Below are positions 1 to 8,467 of a stretch of 38,800 nucleotides of DNA, one piece after another. This DNA comes from a virus. Each line of letters begins with the position of its first letter. Position 1 is the stretch's first letter. The stretch lies in the IMG/VR virus record IMGVR_UViG_3300006920_000097, positions 1 through 38,800 of that record; one strand, 5' to 3'. A program made the translations under genes and the position numbers. The notes beneath the pieces are model-generated. The model worked only from the letters and a program-made list of their open reading frames with translations. It did not search any database and had not been told where the DNA came from.

Positions 1-917
1 CTGGTGCTGATGGAGAAGGGGTACCTGTTGGTGGTACTGCTGATCAACTTCTGGCTAAGATAGACGGAACTGACTACAACACTGAATGGGTTGATGCCCC
101 TACAAGCTTACCCATTGGTGGTACAGATGGTCAGGTACTAACAAAACAATCAGCAACTGATGGAGATGCAGACTGGGAGACACCAGCCATTAGCGGTGGA
201 TCTACCCCAGCGACGTTCAAAGGCTTCCGCGCACACCTACTCTCCAACCAAGCTCTACCAGCTACCACTGGTGTAGATATCGTGTGGGATGACGTACAGG
301 TAGATACAGTAGGTGGCTTCGATACTACTACTGGAATATGGACTACTCCTTCTGCACTAGATGGAAAGTACATGATGTTCAACGCATTCGTACGCCTTGA
401 TAGCGTCGAAAACTCGCAGATATATATCTACATTAACGGTGCAAACGTAGGTCAGAATACAAACGATAGCGATCCCGGTTCAGGTACTATTATAGGTCCT
501 ATTCTGGTTAATACTGGGGATGAAGTTAAGATACGTTACTACTCTGGATCAACTACTAACGCAACGGCAAGCGCACGATGCTACTTCGGTGGCTTTGTAA
601 TCGAGAGTAGCGACAACTCAATTGAGCGGATCGTAGACGTATCTGGATTAAGGGTAATATCTGATGAAGACCTTAATGGTCGACGTATAATCTACATGGA
701 TAACGCTTCTGCCCAAACGCTAACTGTTAATACAGGTCTTACTGGAACAGAACCGATTACTATTATTACTAGAGGTGGTGGTCAACTTACAGTTGGTGGT
801 ACTGCTACTATAAATTCTAAAGGTAGTGCAACAAAATCCAATGGTGATAACTCTTCATTTACTCTGATACCAGAAGGAAGTGATACGTACACAATGATAG
901 GGGATATTACAAGCTAA
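1..917 (+). CDS. Tail fibre / receptor-binding protein, C-terminal part (5' end outside window)
   Basis: The frame is open from base 3, so this is the 3' end of a longer gene; the in-frame GTG at 282 is not a credible start. The visible part begins with two copies of a shaft-type linker (GGTxxQxLxK...TDxxxxW), common in phage fibres and collagen-like proteins. Next comes a segment beginning FKGFRAHLLSNQALP that reads like a C1q/TNF-type jelly-roll, with alternating hydrophobic strands. The last ~100 residues (from ERIVDVSGLRV) are a beta-rich tip resembling C-terminal domains of other fibres. Inference: a trimeric fibre whose globular head contacts the host surface. Which residues bind receptor cannot be seen. 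No terminator follows it, so transcription probably continues into the next genes. Confidence 0.75.
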   Translation, partial: GADGEGVPVGGTADQLLAKIDGTDYNTEWVDAPTSLPIGGTDGQVLTKQSATDGDADWETPAISGGSTPATFKGFRAHLLSNQALPATTGVDIVWDDVQVDTVGGFDTTTGIWTTPSALDGKYMMFNAFVRLDSVENSQIYIYINGANVGQNTNDSDPGSGTIIGPILVNTGDEVKIRYYSGSTTNATASARCYFGGFVIESSDNSIERIVDVSGLRVISDEDLNGRRIIYMDNASAQTLTVNTGLTGTEPITIITRGGGQLTVGGTATINSKGSATKSNGDNSSFTLIPEGSDTYTMIGDITS

Positions 918-965
918 TATTCAATAAGCACAGTATAAAATAAATTCTTAACAAGGAGAAGTACA

Positions 966-1433
966 ATGGCAGCTTTCAATTTCCCGGCTAGTCCGGTTAC
1001 TGGAGACAAGGTTACTAACAGTGACTCTGGTATTACCTATGAGTGGCAAGCTGGCGAGTATTGGAAGTCCATCAAGTACGATGTACCTTCACTAAGCCCA
1101 GCGATGCTATGTTTTAGACAAGAAGGTCCACCAGCTAATGATGCTGTTGAACTGATGAGCCTATTCATACCTGAAGGGTACGAAGTGGATCTAAGTACTT
1201 TCGAGTACTCACTATCAGCTAACCCATCGTCACAGATGGAGTTCGATATATTGGTTAATAATGTTAGATCAACCGATGGTATTACAATAACAACAGGTGG
1301 TGTTGTCACAGTAGATGATACAAGGGGACCATATATAGGTCCTCTAGACCTTACCATATACTATGAGTTGGGTGGAACCCCAGATGCAGGGTTTGGTACA
1401 TTTACTTTGGTAGCTCCAATAGAGGTGGTATAA
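966..1433 (+). CDS. Small tail-associated protein with phage tail N-terminal module
   Basis: A 155-aa protein with a good ribosome site (AAGGAG) before the ATG. Residues ~4-36 form a recognisable module, FNFPASPVTGDKVTN...YEWQAGEYWKSI. This pattern (FPxSPxxGDxxx...YEWxxxxWK) recurs at the start of the next gene and in short tail proteins of other phages. The remainder is beta-rich, with many Thr, Val and Gly and no catalytic motif. It lies between the fibre gene and a second tail protein and overlaps the latter by one base (TAATG), suggesting translational coupling. Likely a virion component or fibre partner; the exact role is unknown. The module may be an attachment or trimerisation element, which is inference. 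Confidence 0.55.
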   Translation: MAAFNFPASPVTGDKVTNSDSGITYEWQAGEYWKSIKYDVPSLSPAMLCFRQEGPPANDAVELMSLFIPEGYEVDLSTFEYSLSANPSSQMEFDILVNNVRSTDGITITTGGVVTVDDTRGPYIGPLDLTIYYELGGTPDAGFGTFTLVAPIEVV

Positions 1434-3121
1434 TGGTAGTAGGTACATTAACAGGATCTGAACTTGATCTCCCTAATTCACCAGAAAACGGTGATGAGTT
1501 CCAAGCTAGGACTAAGTTTGTATACGAGTGGTCAGGTGATAACCGATGGAAGAACATCCACAGGCCTCTATATATACCTGACTATATCTGGGATAGCGAT
1601 CAACCTCCAACAGCTGATGGTGGTGGTGGTGACGACTGGACAAGGGAAGCATTTGAGATAGATGTAAACAACGGTAAATCTATTATATATATATACCCTG
1701 AGATGAATCTAAGCGCTGGATCTGATCCTGCGACACCGGGATCTATTGCATTAGAAGAAGTAGATGATGCAAGACATAATTCAAGTATGTTGAGCGCATT
1801 ATTTATAGGTGATGAAAAGGCCAAATACCCAAATGTAGCATCTAAAGGAACTCTTCAAAGTGCTACACGTAGATCAGTAGGAGAATCAAGCATGCCAACT
1901 GGTGTGTATCTTGCCGCTCAAAATCCGGGAACAAAATGGTTTGTATTTGCACCATTGGGACAACCAGAGTACGATTCATCTGCACCTTGTATGTGGATTG
2001 AATTAGATGAAGTTCTATCAGAGTATGGATTTGCAAACCTTGATGAAGTTAGAGTTAGGCTGACATTGTCTGGTAACTATGTTGGTAAAACATTCGCAGC
2101 TATCTATAGACAAGTCAGCATAAGGCTATATAGTGAACTGAAGGTTGTAACTAATAATGACTCAAACATTTATGTAGATGTAACTGGTTTGGGGACAGGT
2201 CCAACTACACAGACAACAGGGTGGAGTAACCTACAAGATTGGGGACGATACCTTACTCTAGAAGGTCGAATTGCTGGTGGTTATGCATTTGGTGACGTGA
2301 TACTAGAGATAGAGGATCCGGGTGGTGTAACTAGGGGCAATCCTCCTATAGGACTATGGACTGATCCAACTGGTAATTGGTCATATATCTCATTCGGTGG
2401 ATTGACTGGATCTGTAATGAGATCACTAAGACATGGAAACCCAAATAGTTTAGAGAATTCCAACTGGACTGATATTGTTGATGGTGAAGATGTACTTGAC
2501 CTAACAGGAGCAGCAACAGGACTTAACTGGACTTGTCTGTGGGGTAGAAGTGACGGTAACTGGTATGCTACCGTTGACTCAGAAGACACTAACGTAGTTA
2601 TAGGTAGACACCTATTTAAATCATTCGATATCACAACACACTCAGATGTTTATAATGATGTTACTAATGGTTACTATGACTACAAAGACTACGGATCAGA
2701 AACACCTGATCTAGGAGTGTCTGTTTCAGGTATCTATATGAAACCTGATGGGACTGTTCTATATGTTATGACATCTACTGGAGTATTCAGAGCTTACACT
2801 CTTGGATCTGCATGGGACCTTAGCACTGTAGACGATGCGGTATATGAGACATATGACGCTGGGTGGGGACAGAGCTGTTTCACTATATCTCACGATGGTT
2901 ATGTTTTAGCTATGGCTAAGGCTGGTAAGGTTAAACAAATCGTACTTGACACCGCTTGGGATATTACAACTGCAATCGATACAGGGTTTGATAGAGACTT
3001 CACTATTGAGGAACCAGTAGGTATATCCATATCTTCAGATGGATACTCTTTGATGATCCTAGATATTCCATCTAATACAGATGAGAATTTCAAACTATAC
3101 AATTACACTAGGAACGCATGA
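1433..3121 (+). CDS. Tail-associated protein with beta-propeller-like C-terminus
   Basis: A 562-aa protein starting on the ATG that overlaps the previous stop. Residues ~10-45 repeat the N-terminal module of the preceding gene (LDLPNSPENGDEFQA...FVYEWSGDNRWKNI). The middle is beta-rich with no motif I recognise. From about residue 420 there are repeated blade-like units: SGIYMKPDGTVLYVMTSTG, then FTISHDGYVLAMAKAG, then VGISISSDGYSLMILD, each followed by a W-D-(I/L)-(S/T)-T motif or similar. This is typical of beta-propeller repeats. Inference: a receptor-binding or accessory tail protein, with the N-terminal module docking it to the tail and the propeller as the outward part. No hydrolase signature was found, so a tailspike depolymerase is not supported. 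Confidence 0.6.
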   Translation: MVVGTLTGSELDLPNSPENGDEFQARTKFVYEWSGDNRWKNIHRPLYIPDYIWDSDQPPTADGGGGDDWTREAFEIDVNNGKSIIYIYPEMNLSAGSDPATPGSIALEEVDDARHNSSMLSALFIGDEKAKYPNVASKGTLQSATRRSVGESSMPTGVYLAAQNPGTKWFVFAPLGQPEYDSSAPCMWIELDEVLSEYGFANLDEVRVRLTLSGNYVGKTFAAIYRQVSIRLYSELKVVTNNDSNIYVDVTGLGTGPTTQTTGWSNLQDWGRYLTLEGRIAGGYAFGDVILEIEDPGGVTRGNPPIGLWTDPTGNWSYISFGGLTGSVMRSLRHGNPNSLENSNWTDIVDGEDVLDLTGAATGLNWTCLWGRSDGNWYATVDSEDTNVVIGRHLFKSFDITTHSDVYNDVTNGYYDYKDYGSETPDLGVSVSGIYMKPDGTVLYVMTSTGVFRAYTLGSAWDLSTVDDAVYETYDAGWGQSCFTISHDGYVLAMAKAGKVKQIVLDTAWDITTAIDTGFDRDFTIEEPVGISISSDGYSLMILDIPSNTDENFKLYNYTRNA

Positions 3122-3405
3122 TGGCAACCGAAGAACTAAAAATGAACACAGAGGCATTTATGGCTGACCTTGTTACCAGAGTCTCAAGACTAGAGACAGG
3201 TCACCAAGCTATAGTAGAGAAACACTATCAGTTCGATAAAGAACTCTCAGGTGTTCATATTGACTTAAAATATATCCGAGAGGGACTTGATCAAACTAAA
3301 GGTGGCATACAAAAACTACTCTATGGTATAGCTGCAATCTTTATAACATATGTTGTGGGGTTTATAGTTAGTGGAGGTCTTCTCTCAACACAAATAATCC
3401 AATAG
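3118..3405 (+). CDS. XhlA-like coiled-coil membrane protein, putative holin accessory
   Basis: A 95-aa protein. Residues ~10-65 are a heptad-like amphipathic helix rich in Glu, Lys and Leu. A single hydrophobic transmembrane segment follows (~68-88, YGIAAIFITYVVGFIVSG). This coiled-coil-plus-C-terminal-anchor plan matches the haemolysin XhlA family, often encoded beside holins. The start overlaps the previous stop; either of two adjacent ATGs (3118 or 3121) could be used, and AGGA at 3110-3113 fits the second slightly better. The next gene, 9 bases downstream, is a 3-TM-family holin, so this pair is the probable lysis cassette. Function is inferred from architecture and context; no catalytic residues are expected. 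Confidence 0.55.
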   Translation: MMATEELKMNTEAFMADLVTRVSRLETGHQAIVEKHYQFDKELSGVHIDLKYIREGLDQTKGGIQKLLYGIAAIFITYVVGFIVSGGLLSTQIIQ

Positions 3406-3414
3406 GAGTGAATT

Positions 3415-3891
3415 ATGTATTTACCCTTAATATCACCAATTATACGTGTAGCATCTGATCTAGGCGGTAAATGGTTAGACAAACAACGAGCAGTTGCAGA
3501 CGGTGCTATCACCGTTGCAGTTGCTACAGCACAGGCAAAAGCTACTATTGCAGTAGCGAAAGCCACATCAGAGATTGAGTGGGAAGCTCAAATGGCGAAG
3601 AACTCGGCATCTTCATGGAAAGATGAAGCTTGGACTGTATTCTTCATAGCTATCCTATCACTATCATTTATACCCGGAATGCAAGAATACATTCAAACGG
3701 GATTCAACAATATAGCACAACTACCAGACTGGTTTGGTTATGCTGTCATGTTAGCTATCTCAGCAGCATTTGGTAAGAATATCGTAAAAGACTTCCAGAG
3801 CCTAGCGAATAATCGTCGTGGCTCTAAAATGAATATCGACGGTAATCATAGCATCAGTGTTGAGGAATCAGCTATTGACAAACGAACATAG
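3415..3891 (+). CDS. Holin of the 3-TM (GTA_holin_3TM-like) family
   Basis: A 158-aa protein. An Ala/Val-rich amphipathic N-terminal half (~30-60) is followed by the family hallmark around residues 56-105: EWEAQMAK, SSWKDEAWTVFFIAILSLSF, then IPGM...GF...LPDWF and a second hydrophobic stretch (GYAVMLAISAAFG). The pattern WKDEW-x-hydrophobic-IPG-x-LPxWY is typical of 3-TM holins first named from gene transfer agents and alphaproteobacterial phages. The product should sit in the inner membrane and form the lesion that times lysis. A GGAG ribosome site precedes the ATG, and a coiled-coil membrane protein lies immediately upstream. The C-terminal ~30 residues are hydrophilic and probably cytoplasmic. 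Confidence 0.7.
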   Translation: MYLPLISPIIRVASDLGGKWLDKQRAVADGAITVAVATAQAKATIAVAKATSEIEWEAQMAKNSASSWKDEAWTVFFIAILSLSFIPGMQEYIQTGFNNIAQLPDWFGYAVMLAISAAFGKNIVKDFQSLANNRRGSKMNIDGNHSISVEESAIDKRT

Positions 3892-3900
3892 GAGAATGGA

Positions 3901-5673
3901 ATGCCCGTTGCACCTCTAGAAAATGTAGGTATGGGAGGATTGAACACCGACCAACCTAAGGAGTCCTTGGACTTAGCTTTCTGGGATACTGGCCTCGATA
4001 TGCGTACCTTCGAAGGTGCACTTAGGGGTGTTCCAGACTTCAATACTGACGTGGATACAGTCAGACTCTACCAGAACATGACTGATGGTCCAGATTATCC
4101 AGCGAACTACGAAACAATACGACCAATTGAGATCATACAGTGGACAGCTGCAGGTACAAATCAAGTAGATATACTTACTATCGGTCTAGACGAATTCGAT
4201 GCATGTCAAGTTAAGATCGTAGGCGGTGGTGAAGATCCTGCCGTAGTAACTGAACCCTCAACTGTATATTCATTTACATATAATCAACAGTATGGACTAC
4301 AAGCATTCACCTTTAACGAGATTGCTGTTATCAACCCAACAACTGAAGGACCTATGTACTCATTTGACAGATCTACTTTCTACCCGCTTCCTAATTGGTT
4401 CGGTGAGGAGACTGGCTCTGCAAAGACTACTCTGGTACAATTCGATGTGTATCGTGCAGAAGCTATTACTGATCCTGATTGGTCAGCTATTGGCGGTTCT
4501 ACTAATATGGTATCAGGTCAAACCTTTACCGCAACAGTAGCAAGCGCAGATATAACAGCTTATGGGTCTGTAAAGGATACTAATCCATACTTTGCTAAAA
4601 AGATGACTACTTATAATGGTAGACTTGTAGCACTAAACCTATTCAATGACTTCAATGATGTTGATGATACTAATGATATCTATTCACCACTTGAACTAGT
4701 ATATTCATCCTCAGTATCTGACGTTGGTACTATTCTAGACTTAGAGTGGTATGCGTCATTTAGAAACACTGCAGGTAATGCTTTCTTTACCCAAACTCCG
4801 GGAAGGGTTGTGGATGCAGCACAATTAGGTGAATTCCTGATGGTGTATAAGACAGACGCAGTTATTCGTATGCAAGATACTGGTGAACCACTATTTGTTG
4901 TAGGTGATACAGCATTCCTAGATGATGGTATTCTATCAGAAGGATGTGTTGTTGATATTGGATCTAATAGACACTTCGTCGTAGGTCAGTATGGCATCTA
5001 CATTCATTCAGGTGGTCCAGAGAAGGAAGTAATCTCTAACAACAAAGTAGAGAAGTTCTTCTACGGAGATCTGGCTACTAGCTTAGAAGACCGTAATCTA
5101 ACATTTGTATTTCATGATTCACTTGATAAAGAAGTATGGACTTGCTATAGAAGTAAGGCTGCTTCATCTGGTGACACGTATAAAGGATGTAATCGTGCAT
5201 TAGTTTATAACTATGAACAAGGTACTTGGTATCTACGTTCGTTGCCTAATGTAACTTCAATTACAGAAACTGAGGTAGAGGGTGCAGTACGTATCTTCGC
5301 AGCATCTATTGATGTATCACCAGCATCCTCTGTAACAGGATCTCTGTATGAGATAGACAGGGATACTCTGGTATCAGATGGATACATACAGTGGACATCT
5401 AGGGGCTTGGGAAATGTAAACCAAGTTAAGGCAGTCGATGGGCTTTACCCAACATCAGAGAATGAGTTCGATATCCGTATCGCAACATCCAGAACTCCGA
5501 CTGCTCCTGATATAGCATCAGTAACACCTAAGTCCTTCGATCCAGACTCTGACTTCAAAGTAGACTTCAGACAACTAGGTCGTTATTATACTATGAGGTG
5601 GGCTATGGATGGTACTATAGATCCTAAGATATCAGCATGTCTTGTAGATCAGAGATTCGAGGGTACAAGATAA
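3901..5673 (+). CDS. Tail tube/nozzle-like virion structural protein
   Basis: A 590-aa beta-rich protein with no signal peptide or membrane segment. Features typical of podovirus nozzle (T7 gp12-like / P22 gp10-like) proteins: an N-terminal GGLNTDQP...LDLAFWDTGLDMRT segment, and a middle section alternating short strands. A characteristic stretch at ~330-440 includes FLMVYKTDAVIRMQDTG, FVVGQYGIYIHSGG, then KEVWTCYRS and CNRALVYNYEQGTWYLR. The last pattern (E-V-W...A-L-V-Y-N-Y...G-T-W) is common in marine podovirus tail proteins. It is coupled to the next gene by a TAATG overlap and sits just before the ejection-protein block, as gp12 does in T7. Assigned by pattern and position; similarity to T7 gp12 itself is not obvious in primary sequence. 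Confidence 0.5.
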   Translation: MPVAPLENVGMGGLNTDQPKESLDLAFWDTGLDMRTFEGALRGVPDFNTDVDTVRLYQNMTDGPDYPANYETIRPIEIIQWTAAGTNQVDILTIGLDEFDACQVKIVGGGEDPAVVTEPSTVYSFTYNQQYGLQAFTFNEIAVINPTTEGPMYSFDRSTFYPLPNWFGEETGSAKTTLVQFDVYRAEAITDPDWSAIGGSTNMVSGQTFTATVASADITAYGSVKDTNPYFAKKMTTYNGRLVALNLFNDFNDVDDTNDIYSPLELVYSSSVSDVGTILDLEWYASFRNTAGNAFFTQTPGRVVDAAQLGEFLMVYKTDAVIRMQDTGEPLFVVGDTAFLDDGILSEGCVVDIGSNRHFVVGQYGIYIHSGGPEKEVISNNKVEKFFYGDLATSLEDRNLTFVFHDSLDKEVWTCYRSKAASSGDTYKGCNRALVYNYEQGTWYLRSLPNVTSITETEVEGAVRIFAASIDVSPASSVTGSLYEIDRDTLVSDGYIQWTSRGLGNVNQVKAVDGLYPTSENEFDIRIATSRTPTAPDIASVTPKSFDPDSDFKVDFRQLGRYYTMRWAMDGTIDPKISACLVDQRFEGTR

Positions 5674-6080
5674 TGGGTCAATCAGTACAAGTGAGTACAA
5701 GTATTAAAGATCGTCAGATCTATCAAACTCTCCAGAAGATCGCAAGAGGTCTTGGGGAAGCAAACAGATTTGTACAGAGAGCCTCTGGCACAGTATCATT
5801 CACTGATGCTACTGCTACGCCCTCTGCACCTACCTTGGTAGAAACTGTTGTAATTAATACTGGCTATGTCCCCTTAGAGGACAGTAAATTATCATTTAAA
5901 GTTGGTAATATCTATAACTATTCAAATACTACTTTAACTGGCACAATAGGTGCAGAGGCAGTTCGTACTGTTACAAATAGCGACGGTGAGATTATTCTTA
6001 TTGTAGAGCTTTGGACAGCAGACGACTACAGCTTCACAGGATTAACCGCAGATTGGGTTCTGTTAGAAATTAAGCCCTGA
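5673..6080 (+). CDS. Small putative virion protein
   Basis: A 135-aa protein. The ATG at 5673 overlaps the previous stop (TAATG), with GAGGG just upstream, so I prefer it to an in-frame ATG at 5637 inside the previous gene. The N-terminus (~1-45) looks helical and basic (SIKDRQIYQTLQKIARGLGE). The remainder is a compact beta-rich domain ending ADWVLLEIKP. I do not recognise the family. Its place between the nozzle-like protein and the gp13-like ejection protein suggests a small structural or assembly component of the tail. Nothing catalytic is visible. Confidence 0.5.
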   Translation: MGQSVQVSTSIKDRQIYQTLQKIARGLGEANRFVQRASGTVSFTDATATPSAPTLVETVVINTGYVPLEDSKLSFKVGNIYNYSNTTLTGTIGAEAVRTVTNSDGEIILIVELWTADDYSFTGLTADWVLLEIKP

Positions 6081-6089
6081 GGACAAAAA

Positions 6090-6569
6090 ATGGACAAAAC
6101 ACTTTTAAGTATTCCCAAGGAAAAGCTCCTTGAGGTAATGCCTTTCATAGATAAATATGTAAAACCAGCATTCGAATCAGGAACTGGTGAACAAAAATGG
6201 GAAACACTAATAGGACGAGCCTTACTAGGTGACGTTATTATGTGGTTAGCATTTATTGATGGAACGGTAGTTGGCGCAGCCTCTACTGAGATATTAGAGT
6301 TCGACGGATACAGATGTTTACATATCATCACATCAGGAACTGACAATCATGTTGGTTTTGAAGACTTCCACATAAACCTTTATAACTACGCAAACCAAAT
6401 AGGCGTTAAGAACCTACAGTTTTGGGGTAGAAAAGGATGGAGTCGAGCCGCTGACAAGATAGCTGGTGGTAAAGGAGAGAAGTACAAAGAAGTGTACCGT
6501 GTCTTTTCAATGGAGATAGACTATGAGTCTTATGACAAACTTACTGAACCCAGTATCGCGACACCTTAA
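6090..6569 (+). CDS. GNAT-fold protein, T7 gp13-like internal virion protein A
   Basis: A 159-aa protein. The central part reads like a GNAT acetyltransferase core: WLAFIDGTVVGAASTEIL (strands with a turn), DGYRCLHIITSG, a helix over the IGV region, then NLQFWGRKGWSR and a final KEVYRVFSMEID strand. T7 gp13 is a small acetyltransferase-like protein at the same map position, immediately before gp14. The typical acetyl-CoA pyrophosphate loop (Q/RxxGxG/A) is not evident, so it may be structural rather than enzymatic, as is usual for gp13-type proteins. The last 47 bases overlap the next gene, indicating tight translational coupling. Function as an ejection or assembly protein is inferred from fold and order. 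Confidence 0.55.
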   Translation: MDKTLLSIPKEKLLEVMPFIDKYVKPAFESGTGEQKWETLIGRALLGDVIMWLAFIDGTVVGAASTEILEFDGYRCLHIITSGTDNHVGFEDFHINLYNYANQIGVKNLQFWGRKGWSRAADKIAGGKGEKYKEVYRVFSMEIDYESYDKLTEPSIATP

Positions 6570-7281
6570 TAACTGGAACGTCGCCCCACGTAAGGGTGGC
6601 GGTGGTGGTACTAGCACTAGTAAAACTACATCATCTACAACTATGAATAAAGACTTTCAACCTGTTGTGGATGAAGGTCTAGCAGAACTCGAGAAGCTTT
6701 ACGGTGAAGGCGCACTCGGAAAAGTAGCTGGAACATCAGGACTACAAGATATGGTTTTCGATAGATCAGAAGGCGCTCTTGATAAGGGCATGGAAGTAAT
6801 GGGCACTGCTCGTGAAACCTACTCTGATGCTATGGAAGGAACTGGTATATTTAGTAATGGTGATAATGCAGCAGTTAAACAAGCTGCTATAGATCAAGCC
6901 GCTAAAGAGTTCGGTGTACAGAATGATGATGTTGCAAAAGCAGGACTTATGGGTTCTTCAAGGGCAGCTATTATGGCTGGTGATAAAGAAGCTCAGTTGG
7001 CTAACGCTATGGCTGGACTAGATTATGAGCAAGCAGACAAACTGAAAGAACGTGCAATGTGGGGTGCAGACTCTATGATGCAATCTGGTCAGGGTGAAGC
7101 AGCTTTACTTGATGCTTATATGAATATGGGTAATAACCAACGAGACATCGAACAAGAACAACTAGATGCAGAGGCTAAAGGCCTAGAGAACTATCTGACT
7201 GGTATTCAGGCATTCACACCACTAATGACTAACCAAGAACAGAAAACTGTATCTAAATCTGAAGATAAGGGAGGGAAGTAA
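6523..7281 (+). CDS. Internal virion protein B-like (T7 gp14-position) ejection protein
   Basis: A 252-aa protein starting inside the preceding gene; GGAG at ~6511 is well spaced before ATG 6523. It has a Gly/Ser/Thr-rich N-terminus (PRKGGGGGTSTSKTTSSTT) followed by long helices rich in Ala, Glu, Met and Gln. One stretch, VAKAGLMGSSRAAIMAGDKEAQ, matches a pattern seen in short ejection proteins of other podoviruses. No enzyme motif or clear transmembrane helix is visible. It lies between the gp13-like and the Ala-rich protein in a block with the order of T7 gp13-gp16. Inference: one of the proteins that leave the virion to form the trans-envelope channel. Confidence 0.5.
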   Translation: MSLMTNLLNPVSRHLNNWNVAPRKGGGGGTSTSKTTSSTTMNKDFQPVVDEGLAELEKLYGEGALGKVAGTSGLQDMVFDRSEGALDKGMEVMGTARETYSDAMEGTGIFSNGDNAAVKQAAIDQAAKEFGVQNDDVAKAGLMGSSRAAIMAGDKEAQLANAMAGLDYEQADKLKERAMWGADSMMQSGQGEAALLDAYMNMGNNQRDIEQEQLDAEAKGLENYLTGIQAFTPLMTNQEQKTVSKSEDKGGK

Positions 7282-7695
7282 ATGGCTTTCGAGAAACTAA
7301 AACAAAGGAACGCATCTGCGGCTCCACTTATGCCATCTATGCAACATAATCCCGGATCTGCTCCAGCAATTAAAGGTCGACAACCGACCGCAGCTGAACA
7401 AATCGGAATGAGCGCTGCATCCACTGGTGCAACTACTGTCGCAAAGAAGGGTGCTGAAGCACTATTCGCAAAGTTGGCTCCAGCCGCTGTTGCTCCAGCC
7501 GCTGTTGCTCCCATTGCCGCAGCCGCTCCTATTGCCGCAGGTGCCGCAGGTGCTGCTGGTGCTGCTGGCGCAGGTGCTGCAGGTGCAGGTGCACTTGGAT
7601 CTGGACTGATGACTGCTGCAATGTCTAATCCAATTACTGCACCATTAGCTATCGGTGCTGCATTGCTCGGTGGTAAGAAACTAGCAGGTAAGTAA
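7282..7695 (+). CDS. Ala/Gly-rich hydrophobic protein, putative ejection protein
   Basis: A 137-aa protein starting directly after the previous stop. Residues ~55-135 are almost entirely Ala, Gly, Pro, Val and Ile. A Pro-Ala repeat (LAPAAVAPAAVAPIAAAAP) is followed by a Gly-zipper-like stretch (AAGAAGAAGAGAAGAGALGS) and a hydrophobic helix ending GAALLGGKKLAGK. Codon use here is richer in GC than in neighbours and the DNA is visibly repetitive (7481-7605). Such Ala/Gly zippers insert into or pack within membranes. With its position among ejection proteins this suggests a membrane-inserting component of the DNA-translocation channel. This is inference: low-complexity sequence gives no homology signal, and the repeat length may vary between relatives. 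Confidence 0.45.
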   Translation: MAFEKLKQRNASAAPLMPSMQHNPGSAPAIKGRQPTAAEQIGMSAASTGATTVAKKGAEALFAKLAPAAVAPAAVAPIAAAAPIAAGAAGAAGAAGAGAAGAGALGSGLMTAAMSNPITAPLAIGAALLGGKKLAGK

Positions 7696-7696
7696 T

Positions 7697-8467
7697 ATGG
7701 AATATAACGACAGAGACATTGATGTACTCACTAGGACAATCCTTGGTGAAGCTGCAAGTGAAAGTGATGCTGGTCAAACTGCTGTTGCTCATGTTATTCG
7801 TAATAGAGCAGCTGATCCTAGATGGCCTGATACACTATCAGAAGTTGCGCTACAGCGTAAACAGTTTTCTGCATGGAATGAAGGTGTTGGTGGTAATACA
7901 CTAACAGATAAGTATAATCCCGGTGATCCTCAGTATGAGAGAGCTAAGGCTAATGCAATACGCGCATTATCATCTAATGAGGACATTACTGGTGGTGCTA
8001 CACACTACTATTCACCAGCAGGTATGAAGGCTCACAAGGATCGTGGTGAACAACAGAACACAGTACCTAAGTGGCTACAGCAAGAAGCTTCTCGTCGTGA
8101 TGGTAATAATGTTACATTAGGTGGACATGTATTTACAGGTCTACGTCAGGGTGCAGAGAAACCTCTGACAGAGACTTACTATGATCCTGATGGACAACCA
8201 GCGGTTCCACCTGTATCTGATGGTATACCACAGATGCAAGATGAACCAGACTATTCAATAGTTCCACCTATTACAGGTAATGAAATGATTGATGGTACCA
8301 TTGATAACGCAGCTGGAGCACTACTAAGCACTGGTGTTAATGCACTATTGGGCGGTAATAGATCAACACCCACTACACCAGCACCCCCACCACCGCCACC
8401 TATGATGAATATCCAAGGTTCCGGTCCGGTGATATTTAAAATTAAACGTAAGAAGGAGACTAAGTAA
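7697..8467 (+). CDS. SleB-type cell wall hydrolase (Hydrolase_2), virion-associated lysin or endolysin
   Basis: A 256-aa protein. Residues ~8-135 match the SleB/CwlJ hydrolase pattern: LTRTILGEA with the catalytic-type Glu18, then GQTAVAHVIRNRA, QRKQFSAWN and GATHYYSPAGM. Family members cut peptidoglycan glycan strands. The C-terminal ~100 residues are disordered and Pro-rich (TPAPPPPPPMMN), ending in a basic tail. There is no signal peptide. It lies inside the internal virion protein block, like gp16-type or separate tail lysozymes that open the wall during DNA entry. Because no other muralytic gene appears in the window, it might also serve as the endolysin with the upstream holin pair. It overlaps the next start by one base (TAATG). 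Confidence 0.75.
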   Translation: MEYNDRDIDVLTRTILGEAASESDAGQTAVAHVIRNRAADPRWPDTLSEVALQRKQFSAWNEGVGGNTLTDKYNPGDPQYERAKANAIRALSSNEDITGGATHYYSPAGMKAHKDRGEQQNTVPKWLQQEASRRDGNNVTLGGHVFTGLRQGAEKPLTETYYDPDGQPAVPPVSDGIPQMQDEPDYSIVPPITGNEMIDGTIDNAAGALLSTGVNALLGGNRSTPTTPAPPPPPPMMNIQGSGPVIFKIKRKKETK

